DNA of 43,860 bases from positions 1 to 43,860 of the forward strand of contig DASXTW010000121.1 in assembly GCA_036505215.1 (NCBI GenBank), written 5' to 3'. Below the pieces are notes generated by a model, which was given only the letters and a program-made list of their open reading frames with translations, was not told the origin of the DNA and did not search any database. This DNA is from DASXTW01 sp036505215. Its GTDB lineage: Bacteria; Actinomycetota; UBA4738. Below are positions 14,931 through 23,508 of this stretch, piece after piece (position 1 is the first letter of the stretch; each line of letters starts with the position of its first letter). The position numbers and the translations under genes are program-made.

Positions 14931-15760
14931 GCGAACCCGAGCTGGTGGTGGCCCGGAGCCGGGCCGAGCTCAGAGCCCTCGCACCCACCGGAAAGCTGAT
15001 CGCCGGGGGAACCGATCTGCTCGTTCAGATTCGGGCCGGTCGCGAAGAGCATCGCTTGATCGACGTGTCCAATCTCTCCGACCCTCCACCGGTCATGTCA
15101 CAGCTGGACGGTTCGGTGGAGCTGTCCGCACTGGCTCCGATCTCCCGGGTGATCGGAGCTTTGGAGGGCCGCCTTCCCGGCCTCGATGCGTCGGCCCGCC
15201 TGTTCGGCTCCATCCAGATCCGAAACCGCGCAACCATCGGGGGGAACCTGCAGAACGCCTCCCCGGCTGCGGACATGGTCCCGCCGCTGGTCGCGGCCGG
15301 GGCGGTGGCGCACCTGGAGGGGCCCGACGGCGAACGGGACATGGCGGTCACCGACCTCGCCGCAGGTCCTGGTCGGACCGTCCTCGAGCCGGGGGAGTGG
15401 ATCGCCACGGTGACGGTGCCGCTCCCCGATGGAGAAGAGGGATTCCGCAAGCTGGGCGGGCGCGAAGCCATGGCCATCTCCATCGTGAACCTCGCCTGGC
15501 GATGGTCGCGCTCCGAGGACCGGACGTTGTCTGGCGTGCGCTTGTCGGTCGGTGCGGTGGCTCCCACGGTGATTCGTGCCCCGCAGGCCGAGCTGGAACT
15601 GGAGGGCCGACGCCCCACGCCCGAGGTGATCGCATCTGCCGTCGCGGCGCTGCGAGCCGCTATCTCGCCCATCGACGACGTCCGGGGCAGCGCCTGGTAC
15701 CGGCGTGAAGTGGCGGGCCGGCTCCTGGAAGAGGCTCTGTACAGAGAGGGGGGAGGATGA
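14927..15760 (+). CDS. Xanthine dehydrogenase family, FAD-binding subunit (set 2)
   Basis: This 277-residue flavin subunit has the FAD motifs KLIAGGTDLLVQIRAG and IQIRNRATIGGNLQNASPAA and the C-terminal PIDDVRGSAWYRREVAGRLL. The ATG at 14927 overlaps the stop of the 2Fe-2S gene (ATGA), and the gene's own TGA overlaps the ATG of the next gene, an LLM oxidoreductase. It completes the second molybdenum hydroxylase, accepting electrons from the 2Fe-2S protein. The electron acceptor is not evident; coupling to flavin or F420 enzymes downstream is possible but unproven. Confidence 0.92.
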   Translation: MSEPELVVARSRAELRALAPTGKLIAGGTDLLVQIRAGREEHRLIDVSNLSDPPPVMSQLDGSVELSALAPISRVIGALEGRLPGLDASARLFGSIQIRNRATIGGNLQNASPAADMVPPLVAAGAVAHLEGPDGERDMAVTDLAAGPGRTVLEPGEWIATVTVPLPDGEEGFRKLGGREAMAISIVNLAWRWSRSEDRTLSGVRLSVGAVAPTVIRAPQAELELEGRRPTPEVIASAVAALRAAISPIDDVRGSAWYRREVAGRLLEEALYREGGG

Positions 15761-16746
15761 AGGCTGGCGTGGCGATCTGGCTCGACTGGCCCCTGCCGGA
15801 CTGCGTCGAGGTGGCGGTGGCCGCGGAGGCCGCCGGCTTCTCCGAGGTCTGGCTGCCCGACCACTACTTCCTGCGGGACGCCTACGCGGCCCAGGCCCTG
15901 ATCGCCGAGCGGACCTCCCGGATCGGGCTGGGGACGGCAGTCGTGAGCCCCCTCCTGCGTCACCCTGCCCTGCTGGCCAGCTCCGTTTCCACTATCAACG
16001 AGCTGTCGGGTGGCCGGGCGATCATGGGCGTCGGAGTCGGAGGGTTCGAGTTCCCCACGCAGTTGATGATGAACGTGGATCGCCCACTGGTGATCGCCCG
16101 CGAAGCGGTCCGCATCATCCGGGAGCTCCCGGAAGGAGAGACCGACATCCGGGGCGAGAGGTTCTCCGCGGTCGGCGCCAAGCTCGTCTGGAAGGGCGGG
16201 CGTTTTCCCGTCTACATGGCCGCTCGAGGGCCGAAGATGTTGGAGCTGGCCGGCGAGATCGCGGACGGCGTCATCACTCACGGGCTGGCCCAGAGCTACA
16301 TCGATTTCTGCCTCGACCGGATCCGGAACGGGGCGGAGAAGGCAGGTCGGGAAGCCAAGGAGTGCGAGCTGGTTCTGATGTTCGAGGTCGAGATGCGGGA
16401 CGACGTCCAGGCGGCGGTGGACCATCTGAGGCCCCGCTGCACGATCATGGCCGGGGGAGAGTACGCGGAGAGCCTGATCCCGGTGTTCGGTCTGGAACCG
16501 GACACGGTCATGCCGCTTCGAGCAGCGGTCAGGGCCCGCGACCCCGACGCGGGTCGCCTGGTCACCGACGAGATGGTGCACGCGTTCGCGGTGGCCGGAC
16601 CTCCCGAGCACCTGGCGACCAGGCTTCAGGAGATGGCCGACGCCGGTGTTGGTCGGGTCATCCTGGTGTTCCGAGGAGACAACCCCGAAGAAACCGCCAC
16701 GAAGATGGAGCAGGTGGGGAAGGCCATCGCGGGGGTGATCGAATGA
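15757..16746 (+). CDS. LLM-class flavin/F420-dependent oxidoreductase (LLM1)
   Basis: This 329-residue TIM-barrel enzyme belongs to the luciferase-like superfamily. The N-terminal AEAAGFSEVWLPDHYF and the segment ERTSRIGLGTAVVSPLLRHP are typical of MER-like members that use F420H2 or FMN, and SGGRAIMGVGVGG is the usual phosphate-binding turn. FPVYMAARGPKMLELAGEIADG matches the later cofactor region (its halves are the recognisable part). The ATG overlaps the FAD subunit stop, and its stop overlaps the opine-dehydrogenase-like gene (both ATGA). Its place directly after the molybdenum hydroxylase suggests it acts on the hydroxylated product. F420 versus FMN use cannot be decided here. Confidence 0.85.
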   Translation: MKAGVAIWLDWPLPDCVEVAVAAEAAGFSEVWLPDHYFLRDAYAAQALIAERTSRIGLGTAVVSPLLRHPALLASSVSTINELSGGRAIMGVGVGGFEFPTQLMMNVDRPLVIAREAVRIIRELPEGETDIRGERFSAVGAKLVWKGGRFPVYMAARGPKMLELAGEIADGVITHGLAQSYIDFCLDRIRNGAEKAGREAKECELVLMFEVEMRDDVQAAVDHLRPRCTIMAGGEYAESLIPVFGLEPDTVMPLRAAVRARDPDAGRLVTDEMVHAFAVAGPPEHLATRLQEMADAGVGRVILVFRGDNPEETATKMEQVGKAIAGVIE

Positions 16747-17864
16747 GCGCGCTGCCCGAAAGCGCGACGGTGCTCGGATCGGGCGCGGGCGCGCTCACCA
16801 TCGCCGGCGAGCTCGGGCTGGCGGGGGTCGAGGTGACGGTGGCCGATTTCCCCGAGTTCGCTCCCGGCCTGGAGCCGGTGGCCGAGCAGGGCGGGATCCG
16901 GATCAAGTGCGACTGGCACCGGGAGAGCTTGGCCCCTGTGGCGTCCACGTCGGATGACCCGTCGACTGCCGCCAAGGGCGCGCCTCTGCTGGTCGTGTCG
17001 GTGCCCTCGTTCGGCCATGCCCCCTTCGCGGAGGCCCTTGCTCCCGTGCTGGAGGACGGTCAGACAGTGCTGTGGATGGGCGAAGGTGGAGGAACACTGT
17101 CCATGGTGGGCGCGCTCCGAGCCGCTGGGCGGCATCCGGACCTTCTCCTCGGGGAAAGCAACACCCTGCCCTACGGGGCCCGGATTCGTGGCCCGGGTCT
17201 CATCTGGGCCATTCGCAAGTCGGGCGGTACCTTGGTCGCGGCCCTTCCGGCGTCCAAGGGGCAGGGGGTGTTCGAGATCGCCAACGCCATCTGGCCTTGG
17301 GCATCGCAAGGCGAGAATGTATGGGAGACAGTGCTTCTCAACTTCAACGCCATCGATCACGTGGCGACGTTGCTCTTGAACCTGGGCCGGGTGGAGAGCC
17401 GGACGGGCAGCATGCTCCTGTGGGGCGAGGGGGCGACACCCGGGGTGGCCAACGCGATCGAGGCGGTCGACGGAGAGCTGCTCGGTCTGCGTGATGCATT
17501 GGGACTCGCCAACCGGAAGAGGTATCCCGACTACCTGGTCGAACAGGGCTTCGCCGAGGAGGTGAAGAGTTCCCTGCACGAGACGCTCCAGTCGAGCTTC
17601 CTGGCCTCGGGCACGTTCCCGTGTGGGCCGGAAGCCCTGCGGAGCCGCTACATCACCGAGGACGTGCCGTACGCGCTCGTGCTCGCGTCCTCGATCGGGG
17701 ACGAAGTCGGGGTGGGCACTCCGGTCATCGACGCTCTCATCGCCCTGGCATCGGCCGTCACCAAGAACGACTGGCGGGCCGAGGGGCGGACGTTGGCCGT
17801 GTGGGGTCTCGAAGGGGCGGGGACCGAGGGGTTGCGACGGGCCGCCGAGGAGGGGTGGTGGTAG
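16743..17864 (+). CDS. Octopine/nopaline dehydrogenase family protein (paralog 1)
   Basis: This 373-residue NAD(P)-dependent enzyme has an N-terminal Rossmann fold (VLGSGAGALTIAGELG, ~10-25) and a helical C-terminal domain of the octopine/nopaline dehydrogenase type. GESNTLPYGAR (137-147) and LNFNAIDHVATLLLN carry the family signature, His206 matching the catalytic histidine position. Such enzymes join or split an amino acid and a 2-keto acid at a secondary amine. The ATG at 16743 overlaps the LLM1 stop (ATGA). A paralog of identical length lies at 40586-41707 with near-identical central blocks (NFNAIDHVATL, LLWGEGATP, EDVPYALVLA). It may release a keto acid for the aldolases encoded downstream; that link is inference. 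Confidence 0.82.
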   Translation: MSALPESATVLGSGAGALTIAGELGLAGVEVTVADFPEFAPGLEPVAEQGGIRIKCDWHRESLAPVASTSDDPSTAAKGAPLLVVSVPSFGHAPFAEALAPVLEDGQTVLWMGEGGGTLSMVGALRAAGRHPDLLLGESNTLPYGARIRGPGLIWAIRKSGGTLVAALPASKGQGVFEIANAIWPWASQGENVWETVLLNFNAIDHVATLLLNLGRVESRTGSMLLWGEGATPGVANAIEAVDGELLGLRDALGLANRKRYPDYLVEQGFAEEVKSSLHETLQSSFLASGTFPCGPEALRSRYITEDVPYALVLASSIGDEVGVGTPVIDALIALASAVTKNDWRAEGRTLAVWGLEGAGTEGLRRAAEEGWW

Positions 17865-19204
17865 ACCTCCGGGTCGCCGGCGGCACGGTCGTCACGGTCG
17901 ACGCCGAAGCCCGTGTCCTCCGCGAAGACCTCTACGTCGACCGGGGCAGGATCATGGCCATCGGAGGGCCGCCTCGCGAAGCCCTGCGCACGCTCGACGC
18001 CACCGGGATGCTGGTCATGCCCGGCCTGATCAACCTTCATGACCACCTCCGGGACCTCACCCCGGGCATCCGCCTCGGTGAGGGGCTCAAGCTCGACGCG
18101 ATGCTCCGTCGGTTCTGGGAGCTCTCCCGGGCGGCGGGTCCCGACGAGTACCGGGTCGGTGCGGCCCTGGGCACGGCAAAGCTCCTGAAGTCCGGCGTCA
18201 CCTCGGTGGTGGACCACCTGTACCCCTTCCACCAGGCCGGCCTGACCGAGGCCTCCATCCAGGGATACGACTCGACCGGCATCCGGTGGTTCATGGCCCG
18301 GGGGATCATGACCCGCCCGTACAGGCCGATCAGCGAGTCGTCCCGGCGCGCCCTCCGCGCCATCGAGGACCTGGCGGACGGACTCGTCCCCAAGGAGCGG
18401 CTCTTCGTGGCCCCCGTGTCGTTCCGCCAGGCCATACCATCCGAGTACGTCCAGGCCCGCAAGTTGGCCGACCGGCTGGGGCTTCGGGTGTACACCCACG
18501 TTGCGGAGACTCCGGCCGAGGTCGACATGATCCGCAAGGAACACGGGGCCAGGCCGGTCGCCCTCCTGCACGACATTGGGTTCGCCGCGTCGGATGCCAT
18601 CCTCGTCCACTGCGTGTATCTGTCCGCCGCTGAGATCCGCATGCTGGCGAAGAGCGGGGCCACGGTCGTGCACTGCCCGACGAACCACATGCGGTTGGCC
18701 AAAGGCGTCTCGCCCGTACCGAAGCTCCTCGATGCCGGGGCCAACGTGGCCATGGGGATCGACCAGATGGACGACCTCTTCGTCGAGATGCGCCAGGAGA
18801 TCCTGATGCAGGGCCTGCATCAGTCGAACCCCGGCGTGGTATCGCCGAGGACCTCGCTGGAGATGGCAACCACGCGCGGGGCCGTCGCCCTCGGCCTGGG
18901 TGAGGACCTCGGGCGGATCGAGGTCGGCAAGCGCGCGGACCTGGTATGCGTTGATGTGTCCACCCTCCACCTGCAACCGGTGCTCGACCCGGTGTGGACC
19001 CTGGTCCATCGGGTTCACGGACACGACGTTGCTCACGTCGTGGTGGATGGCGACGTGGTCGTGGAGAAAGGGAGGCTGACCAGGGTGGACGAGGACGCTT
19101 TGGCCCAAGAGGCCAGGTCCGTTGCCGCGTCCTACATGCGCCGGGCTGGGGTGAGTAGCGAGCGCGTGTGGCCGGTCGGGACTCGCGTGGGAGCCGGCTC
19201 GTGA
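17858..19204 (+). CDS. Amidohydrolase, chlorohydrolase/deaminase type
   Basis: This metal-dependent hydrolase of about 448 residues belongs to the TrzN/AtzB/SAH-deaminase group. Metal-site motifs are GLINLHDHLRD, RVYTHVAETPAEVD, ILVHCVYLSAAE and VAMGIDQMDDLF; HCPTNHMRLAKGVSP is the usual loop before the last ligand, and GKRADLVCVD closes the barrel. The start is one of two adjacent GTG codons at 17855 or 17858, just after GAGGAGGGG and overlapping the preceding stop by a few bases. Members deaminate or dechlorinate N-heterocycles such as guanine, triazines and adenosine-like compounds. It is clearly different from the 8-oxoguanine-deaminase-like protein at 9250-10599. The exact substrate is unknown. 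Confidence 0.82.
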   Translation: MVDLRVAGGTVVTVDAEARVLREDLYVDRGRIMAIGGPPREALRTLDATGMLVMPGLINLHDHLRDLTPGIRLGEGLKLDAMLRRFWELSRAAGPDEYRVGAALGTAKLLKSGVTSVVDHLYPFHQAGLTEASIQGYDSTGIRWFMARGIMTRPYRPISESSRRALRAIEDLADGLVPKERLFVAPVSFRQAIPSEYVQARKLADRLGLRVYTHVAETPAEVDMIRKEHGARPVALLHDIGFAASDAILVHCVYLSAAEIRMLAKSGATVVHCPTNHMRLAKGVSPVPKLLDAGANVAMGIDQMDDLFVEMRQEILMQGLHQSNPGVVSPRTSLEMATTRGAVALGLGEDLGRIEVGKRADLVCVDVSTLHLQPVLDPVWTLVHRVHGHDVAHVVVDGDVVVEKGRLTRVDEDALAQEARSVAASYMRRAGVSSERVWPVGTRVGAGS

Positions 19205-19833
19205 ACGATATCGAGCGGCTCCTCGATGCGGGGCTGATCCCGATCCTTCGCCTCCAGGATCCCGACGTTGCCCTGGCCGCCGGGGAGGCCATGGCACGGG
19301 CCGGGCTGCGCGCGGTCGAAGTGACCGCCGGCGTGCCGGGGGCCGCCGAGGTCATCGCCAAGCTCGCGGCTTCCCTGGACGGCTCGCAGGTGCTACTGGG
19401 GGCAGGAACGGTGCTCTCGCCCGAGCAGGCCGAGGAGTTCGTCCAGGCCGGGGCGCGATTCCTGGTCTCCCCGGTCCTGGACCCCGAGGTCATGAAGACC
19501 GCTGCCCGCCTGGGCGTCCCGCACGTCCCCTCGGGCTTCACGCCCACGGAGATCTACAGGGCGTATCGATCCGGAGCGCCGGTCGTCAAGCTGTTCCCCT
19601 CTGCCCCCGTGGGACCGGCCTACCTCACCTCGCTGCTTGGTCCGTTTCCCCAGTTGAAGATCATTCCGACGGGAGGGCTCGACGCTGAGAGCGCGGTGGC
19701 CTTCATCCGCGCCGGGGCCGTGGCGGTCGGCGTCGGAGGCAGGCTCTGTCCTCATCGCATGGACGAGGTGGACGAGGCCGCGGCGGCCGCGGCCGAACTT
19801 CTCCGACGGGTGGACGCAGAGCGGTCGCGATGA
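19201..19833 (+). CDS. KDPG/4-hydroxy-2-oxoglutarate aldolase (Eda family)
   Basis: This 210-residue class I aldolase splits KDPG to pyruvate and glyceraldehyde 3-phosphate or 4-hydroxy-2-oxoglutarate to pyruvate and glyoxylate. The core motifs are present: RAVEVTAGVPG with Glu40, LLGAGTVLSPEQ, RFLVSPVLDPEV, VPSGFTPTEIYRAYRSGA, and VVKLFPSAPVGP with Schiff-base Lys130, then IIPTGGL at 154-160. PSGFTPTE replaces the common PGxxTPTE, a small deviation. The GTG at 19201 overlaps the amidohydrolase stop (GTGA); the frame upstream of it lies inside that gene. The KDG-type kinase at 22529-23482 would supply phosphorylated substrate. Confidence 0.87.
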   Translation: MNDIERLLDAGLIPILRLQDPDVALAAGEAMARAGLRAVEVTAGVPGAAEVIAKLAASLDGSQVLLGAGTVLSPEQAEEFVQAGARFLVSPVLDPEVMKTAARLGVPHVPSGFTPTEIYRAYRSGAPVVKLFPSAPVGPAYLTSLLGPFPQLKIIPTGGLDAESAVAFIRAGAVAVGVGGRLCPHRMDEVDEAAAAAAELLRRVDAERSR

Positions 19834-20861
19834 GCCTCCCCGACGGCCGGGGAACCGAATCTCCGGCACGGTTCGGAGTGGCGCTGTCCAACGAGGTTCC
19901 CCTGGAAGAGAGCGTGGCCATGGCCCGGCGAGCGGAGGAGCTCGGGTTCGACGAGGTGTGGGTTCCGGAGAGCCGGCACGGCCGTTCTGCCACCACAGCA
20001 GCCGCGGTCCTGGCCCGAGAGACCTCGAGGATCGGCATCGGCGTGGGAGTGGTCAATCCCTTCTGGCGACACCCTTCGCTGATCGCAATGGAGGCGGCTG
20101 CCCTCGACGAAGCCTCCGGGGGAAGGTTGCGACTGGGGATCGGCGCAGCACTGTGGACGCTCCGGGCACTGGGCGAGGATGACGAACGGACCCACCATCC
20201 ACTGGCCGCCATGATCGAGGCCGTCCGGGTGGTGAAGGCGATGCTGGCGGGAGAGGACGGCGTGGATGGAGAGGTCTTCCGGGTGCGAGCGGACGCGCGG
20301 CTGGACTTCGAGCCCCATCGCCGTCGCATCCCCGTCTATGTGGGGGCGGTGAACCGGAAGATGATGGAGGCTGCCGGAGCTTGGGCGGATGGGGTCTACC
20401 TGGGGGCGATCACCAGTCCCGGATACGTCAGGTGGGCCAGGGAGCGGATGGCCGAAGGAGCGCGGAGCGCCGGGCGCGAACACGACGGGCTCGACCTCTG
20501 CGCCAACATCCTGACCAGCGTGTCCAAAGATGCGAAGTCCGCTCGCGACGCCTGCCGCCAGGTCCTCACCTACTACCTGTGGCGGGTCGAGCCCGTGGTG
20601 TACGAGACGTCCGGCGCCGACCCGGAGGCGGTGGCGTTCGTTCGCTCGAAGGTCCCGGAAGACGGACTGGATGCCGTCGCCGAGATTCTGCCGGGCGAGT
20701 TGATCGACGTGTTCGCGGCCGCGGGGACGCCGGACACGGTCATGGCCAAGCTGGGCGAGTTCGAAGAGGCGGGGCTGAAGGGACTGCTTGCCTGGTACGT
20801 GTTCGGGCCGGACCCGGACGAGGGCCTGCGTCTGCTCATCGAGGCGGCTCGGGCCCGATGA
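19830..20861 (+). CDS. LLM-class flavin/F420-dependent oxidoreductase (LLM2)
   Basis: This 343-residue TIM-barrel protein is of the luciferase-like superfamily: RRAEELGFDEVWVPESRHG, RETSRIGIGVGVVNPFWRHP, SGGRLRLGIGAALWTL and RIPVYVGAVNRKMMEAAG mark the fold and cofactor pocket. The ATG at 19830 overlaps the aldolase stop (ATGA). It is followed after 25 bases by another LLM gene, so the two may form a heteromer like LuxA/LuxB or act in sequence. The C-terminal half differs substantially from LLM1, and the cofactor (F420 or FMN) is not decidable from sequence reading. Confidence 0.83.
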   Translation: MSLPDGRGTESPARFGVALSNEVPLEESVAMARRAEELGFDEVWVPESRHGRSATTAAAVLARETSRIGIGVGVVNPFWRHPSLIAMEAAALDEASGGRLRLGIGAALWTLRALGEDDERTHHPLAAMIEAVRVVKAMLAGEDGVDGEVFRVRADARLDFEPHRRRIPVYVGAVNRKMMEAAGAWADGVYLGAITSPGYVRWARERMAEGARSAGREHDGLDLCANILTSVSKDAKSARDACRQVLTYYLWRVEPVVYETSGADPEAVAFVRSKVPEDGLDAVAEILPGELIDVFAAAGTPDTVMAKLGEFEEAGLKGLLAWYVFGPDPDEGLRLLIEAARAR

Positions 20862-20886
20862 CGTCTGAGAGGGGGGTGCTCGTCCA

Positions 20887-21879
20887 ATGAGCCTCGCGCC
20901 CACCTGGGGACTCTGGCTCGAACCGTTGCTGCCTCCGCTGGAGCTGGCCGCTCTGGCCCAGGAGGCCGAACGGGCCGGCGCGAGCCACGTCTTCGTGGCG
21001 GATGAGGGAACCGAGCGAGACCTCTTCGTGGTCATGTCCGTGATCGCCCAATCGACGTCGAGAGTCTTCGTGGGGGCCGGCGTGACCAACCCGTTGACCA
21101 GGCACCCCGTGACGCTGGCGGCCGCCTTCGCCACGCTGGCCGAGCTCGCCCCGGGGCGGATCGTGGCCGGATTCGGGACCGGGGGGACGCGAACGCTGAA
21201 TCCGATGGGTATGGAGCCGGCCCGGCCCTACACCGCGCTGGTGCAGTGCCTGGATGTGGTCGAGGAGCTCCTGGCGGGCAAGGGGGTCTCCTTCCAGGGA
21301 GAGTTCGCCGTCCGAGAGGCAAGGCTGTCGTGGTCCCCCGGCCCGCTCCCGGTGGCGACGGGTGGCCGGGGGCCGAAGGTGGAGCGACTCGGCGCCTCTC
21401 GGGCCGACTGGATCCTTCTGTCCGGCAAGCCGCTCGAGCTGGTCGCGGAGACATGCGCCCGGATAAGGGAGGCGGGAGCGGCAAGCGGGAACAATCCTCG
21501 GACGGCCTGGTCCTCCTACATCGGTTGGGAGGCGGGCATGCTCGACGAGGTCCGGCCTCACTTCACGTACATCGCCACCGATATGCCCGTGGATCTGCGA
21601 AGGGCTGCGGGCATCGACGATGCCACCGCGGCGAGGATCCAGGCGATCATGCTGAAGGAGGGCATGGAGACCGCGGCACGCTTCATTCCCGACGACGTCG
21701 TTCGCCGATATGCGGTGGTGGCCGACCGCGATCGGGCGGTGGCGGAGCTTGCCCGAATCCGGCAAGAGGCTCGTCCGGACATGTTTCTGCTCCCGGTGAA
21801 CGATTACTCGCGGGCAGCCGAATTCGTGAAGTCCGCTCCCGATGTCTTGGTGGAGGCTGGCTTCGGGAGCGCGTCGTGA
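20887..21879 (+). CDS. LLM-class flavin/F420-dependent oxidoreductase (LLM3)
   Basis: This is a 330-residue luciferase-like protein with AERAGASHVFVADEGTER, STSRVFVGAGVTNPLTRHP, PGRIVAGFGTGGTRTLNPMG and LPVATGGRGPKVERLGA, all usual landmarks of the MER-like F420 or FMN group. A GAGAGGGGGG stretch precedes the ATG by about eight bases. It follows LLM2 closely and overlaps the next gene by GTGA. The Cys/His content is low and nothing suggests a bound metal. With LLM1 and LLM2 it makes three related but diverged oxidoreductases in one operon, which implies several oxidation or reduction steps on one backbone. Confidence 0.83.
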   Translation: MSLAPTWGLWLEPLLPPLELAALAQEAERAGASHVFVADEGTERDLFVVMSVIAQSTSRVFVGAGVTNPLTRHPVTLAAAFATLAELAPGRIVAGFGTGGTRTLNPMGMEPARPYTALVQCLDVVEELLAGKGVSFQGEFAVREARLSWSPGPLPVATGGRGPKVERLGASRADWILLSGKPLELVAETCARIREAGAASGNNPRTAWSSYIGWEAGMLDEVRPHFTYIATDMPVDLRRAAGIDDATAARIQAIMLKEGMETAARFIPDDVVRRYAVVADRDRAVAELARIRQEARPDMFLLPVNDYSRAAEFVKSAPDVLVEAGFGSAS

Positions 21880-22526
21880 CCGCCGACCTCCGCGACCGCT
21901 TCCTCGCTCTCTACACGGGCGCGGTGGCCGACGTGCTGGACGCTGGAGGTCGTCGGGATCAGGTCCTGCCGGCCCAGATCCAGCCGGTGACCCTGTCGAT
22001 GAAGGTCGCCGGACCCGCGTTCCCGGGACTCGGCGAGCCCACGGACGACATCACCCACAACGACACCGACAAGCGATTGGCGATGCTGGAGAGCGCGAAG
22101 CCTGGGTCCGTGTCGGTATGGGCGTGCGGCGGGCACGGCGGCTCGGCCCACTGGGGCGAGATCATGAGCCGTTCTGTCATGGAGCGGGGGTGCGTGGGGG
22201 CCGTGGTGGACGGCGGCCTCCGCGACACCGACTTCGTCCTGCAGCTCGAGTTTCCCGTCTTCTGCCGCTTCCGGTCGCCGGCCTCGTCCATCGGCCGATG
22301 GGACATCGTGGATTGGGACTGCGAGATCATGATCGGAGCGACCCTCGTGCGGCCCGGCGACTGGGTGTTCGGGGATGTGGACGGCGTGGTCGTGGTGCCC
22401 AGCGACGTCGTCAGCGACGTGCTGGCAGAGTCCGAGTCGAAGGTGGCGAAGGAACAGTTGATGCGGGCAGAGCTGGATCGTGGCGAGCGCATCACCGACG
22501 TCTTCGGCCGCCACGGATCGCTGTAG
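21876..22526 (+). CDS. RraA-family aldolase (HMG/CHA aldolase-like)
   Basis: This 216-residue protein of the RraA/demethylmenaquinone methyltransferase-like fold includes class II pyruvate aldolases that split 4-hydroxy-4-methyl-2-oxoglutarate or 4-carboxy-4-hydroxy-2-oxoadipate. GGHGGSAHWGEIMSRS forms the glycine-rich loop, and CVGAVVDGGLRD provides Arg116-Asp117, the substrate and metal pair of the aldolases, so it is more likely catalytic than a RNase E inhibitor. A later DWVFGDVDGVVVVP is also typical. The GTG at 21876 overlaps the LLM3 stop (GTGA); the frame upstream is antisense noise inside LLM3. It is 2 bases from the kinase gene. Its substrate would be a branched or dicarboxylic 2-keto acid. 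Confidence 0.85.
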   Translation: MTADLRDRFLALYTGAVADVLDAGGRRDQVLPAQIQPVTLSMKVAGPAFPGLGEPTDDITHNDTDKRLAMLESAKPGSVSVWACGGHGGSAHWGEIMSRSVMERGCVGAVVDGGLRDTDFVLQLEFPVFCRFRSPASSIGRWDIVDWDCEIMIGATLVRPGDWVFGDVDGVVVVPSDVVSDVLAESESKVAKEQLMRAELDRGERITDVFGRHGSL

Positions 22527-22528
22527 CC

Positions 22529-23482
22529 ATGAAGGACGTCCGCTTCGTCGCCGTGGGGGAGTGCATGGTGGAGCTCTTCTCCGAGGATCCCGTCCCCATC
22601 GACCGGGCCGAGCGGTTTCTGTGCTCGTTTGGCGGCGACGCCCTCCAAGCGGCGATGGCCGCCGCCCATCTTGGGACGCCGTCTGCGGTGGCCACGGTGG
22701 TCGGCGACGACCCGTTCGCAGACGCGCTGCTCTCCTGGGTCGAGCGATCGGGAATCGCGGCCGATTTCATCGTTCGGCGTCCGGGCTTCACCGGTCTGTA
22801 TCTGATCTCCCTGGACGGCGCCGGCGAGCGATCGTTCGCGTATTACAGGAAGGGCTCGGCGGCCTCTACCCTGGACAGGGGAGATGTGGCGTGGCCGGAA
22901 GCGCCCGAAGCGGTTCTGGTGAGTGGGATCACCCAGGCTGTCTCCGAGAGCAGCCGGTGGGCTGCCCACGAGGCCGCTCGGCGAACCCGAGACGCCGGCG
23001 GACTGGTGGTGTTCGACGTGAACTACCGGCCCAGGCTCTGGGATCTGGATGCCCAAGCAGCCCGCGATGCGTTCGAGGAGATGCTTCCGTTGTGTCACGC
23101 AGTACGAGCGGCGGCGCCGGAGGAAACTGCCATCCTTGTGGGGGAAGAAGATGCCTCGGAGGCGGCGCGGTCGCTGGCCGCCCGTGGGCCGTCCATCGTG
23201 CTGGTGGGATGCGGAGCCGCCGGAGCGGTCGTTGCCGCGGAGGGTTCCGTCGAGCGGATCGCCGCACCTCCGGTTCAGTGCGTGGACACGACGGGGGCCG
23301 GCGACGCGCTGACGGGAGCGTTCGTCCACGGCCTTCTCGCCGGGATGTCGCCGTCGGCCGCCGCCAGAGTCGGGGTGGCTGCTGGGTCGCTCACCGTGAC
23401 TCGGAGAGGTGGGGGCCCGGCCATCCCCAGAGGCGAGGAGGTACGGGCGCTGGCCGCAGAGATGCAGCCGCCTGTCCGATGA
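22529..23482 (+). CDS. PfkB-family sugar kinase, 2-keto-3-deoxygluconate kinase type
   Basis: This 317-residue ribokinase-fold enzyme likely phosphorylates 2-keto-3-deoxygluconate (KDG). VAVGECMVELFSED opens the fold, RSFAYYRKGSAAS (~101-113) and FDVNYRPRLW (162-171) match the KDG-contact segments of characterised KDG kinases, and DTTGAGDALTGAF (253-265) contains catalytic Asp259 and the anion hole. The ATG at 22529 stands two bases after the RraA stop. With the aldolase at 19201-19833 it gives a KDG to KDPG to pyruvate plus glyceraldehyde-3-phosphate pair. Other 2-keto-3-deoxy acids or fructose-like sugars are possible substrates. Confidence 0.85.
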   Translation: MKDVRFVAVGECMVELFSEDPVPIDRAERFLCSFGGDALQAAMAAAHLGTPSAVATVVGDDPFADALLSWVERSGIAADFIVRRPGFTGLYLISLDGAGERSFAYYRKGSAASTLDRGDVAWPEAPEAVLVSGITQAVSESSRWAAHEAARRTRDAGGLVVFDVNYRPRLWDLDAQAARDAFEEMLPLCHAVRAAAPEETAILVGEEDASEAARSLAARGPSIVLVGCGAAGAVVAAEGSVERIAAPPVQCVDTTGAGDALTGAFVHGLLAGMSPSAAARVGVAAGSLTVTRRGGGPAIPRGEEVRALAAEMQPPVR

Positions 23483-23508
23483 AGGATCACGAATCGAAGG
23501 AGGCAAAG

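Noticed and set aside
12148..14988. A 946-codon minus-strand open frame opposite the second Mo subunit
   Set aside because: It is an antisense shadow of the hydroxylase and 2Fe-2S genes: low-complexity Arg/His/Gly composition, no family motifs, and the plus-strand frames carry all expected cofactor motifs.
6818..15760. Carbon monoxide dehydrogenase (CoxMSL) identity for either hydroxylase
   Set aside because: Neither Mo subunit has the AYRCSFR active-site loop; both have XDH/aldehyde-oxidase-type sequences there.
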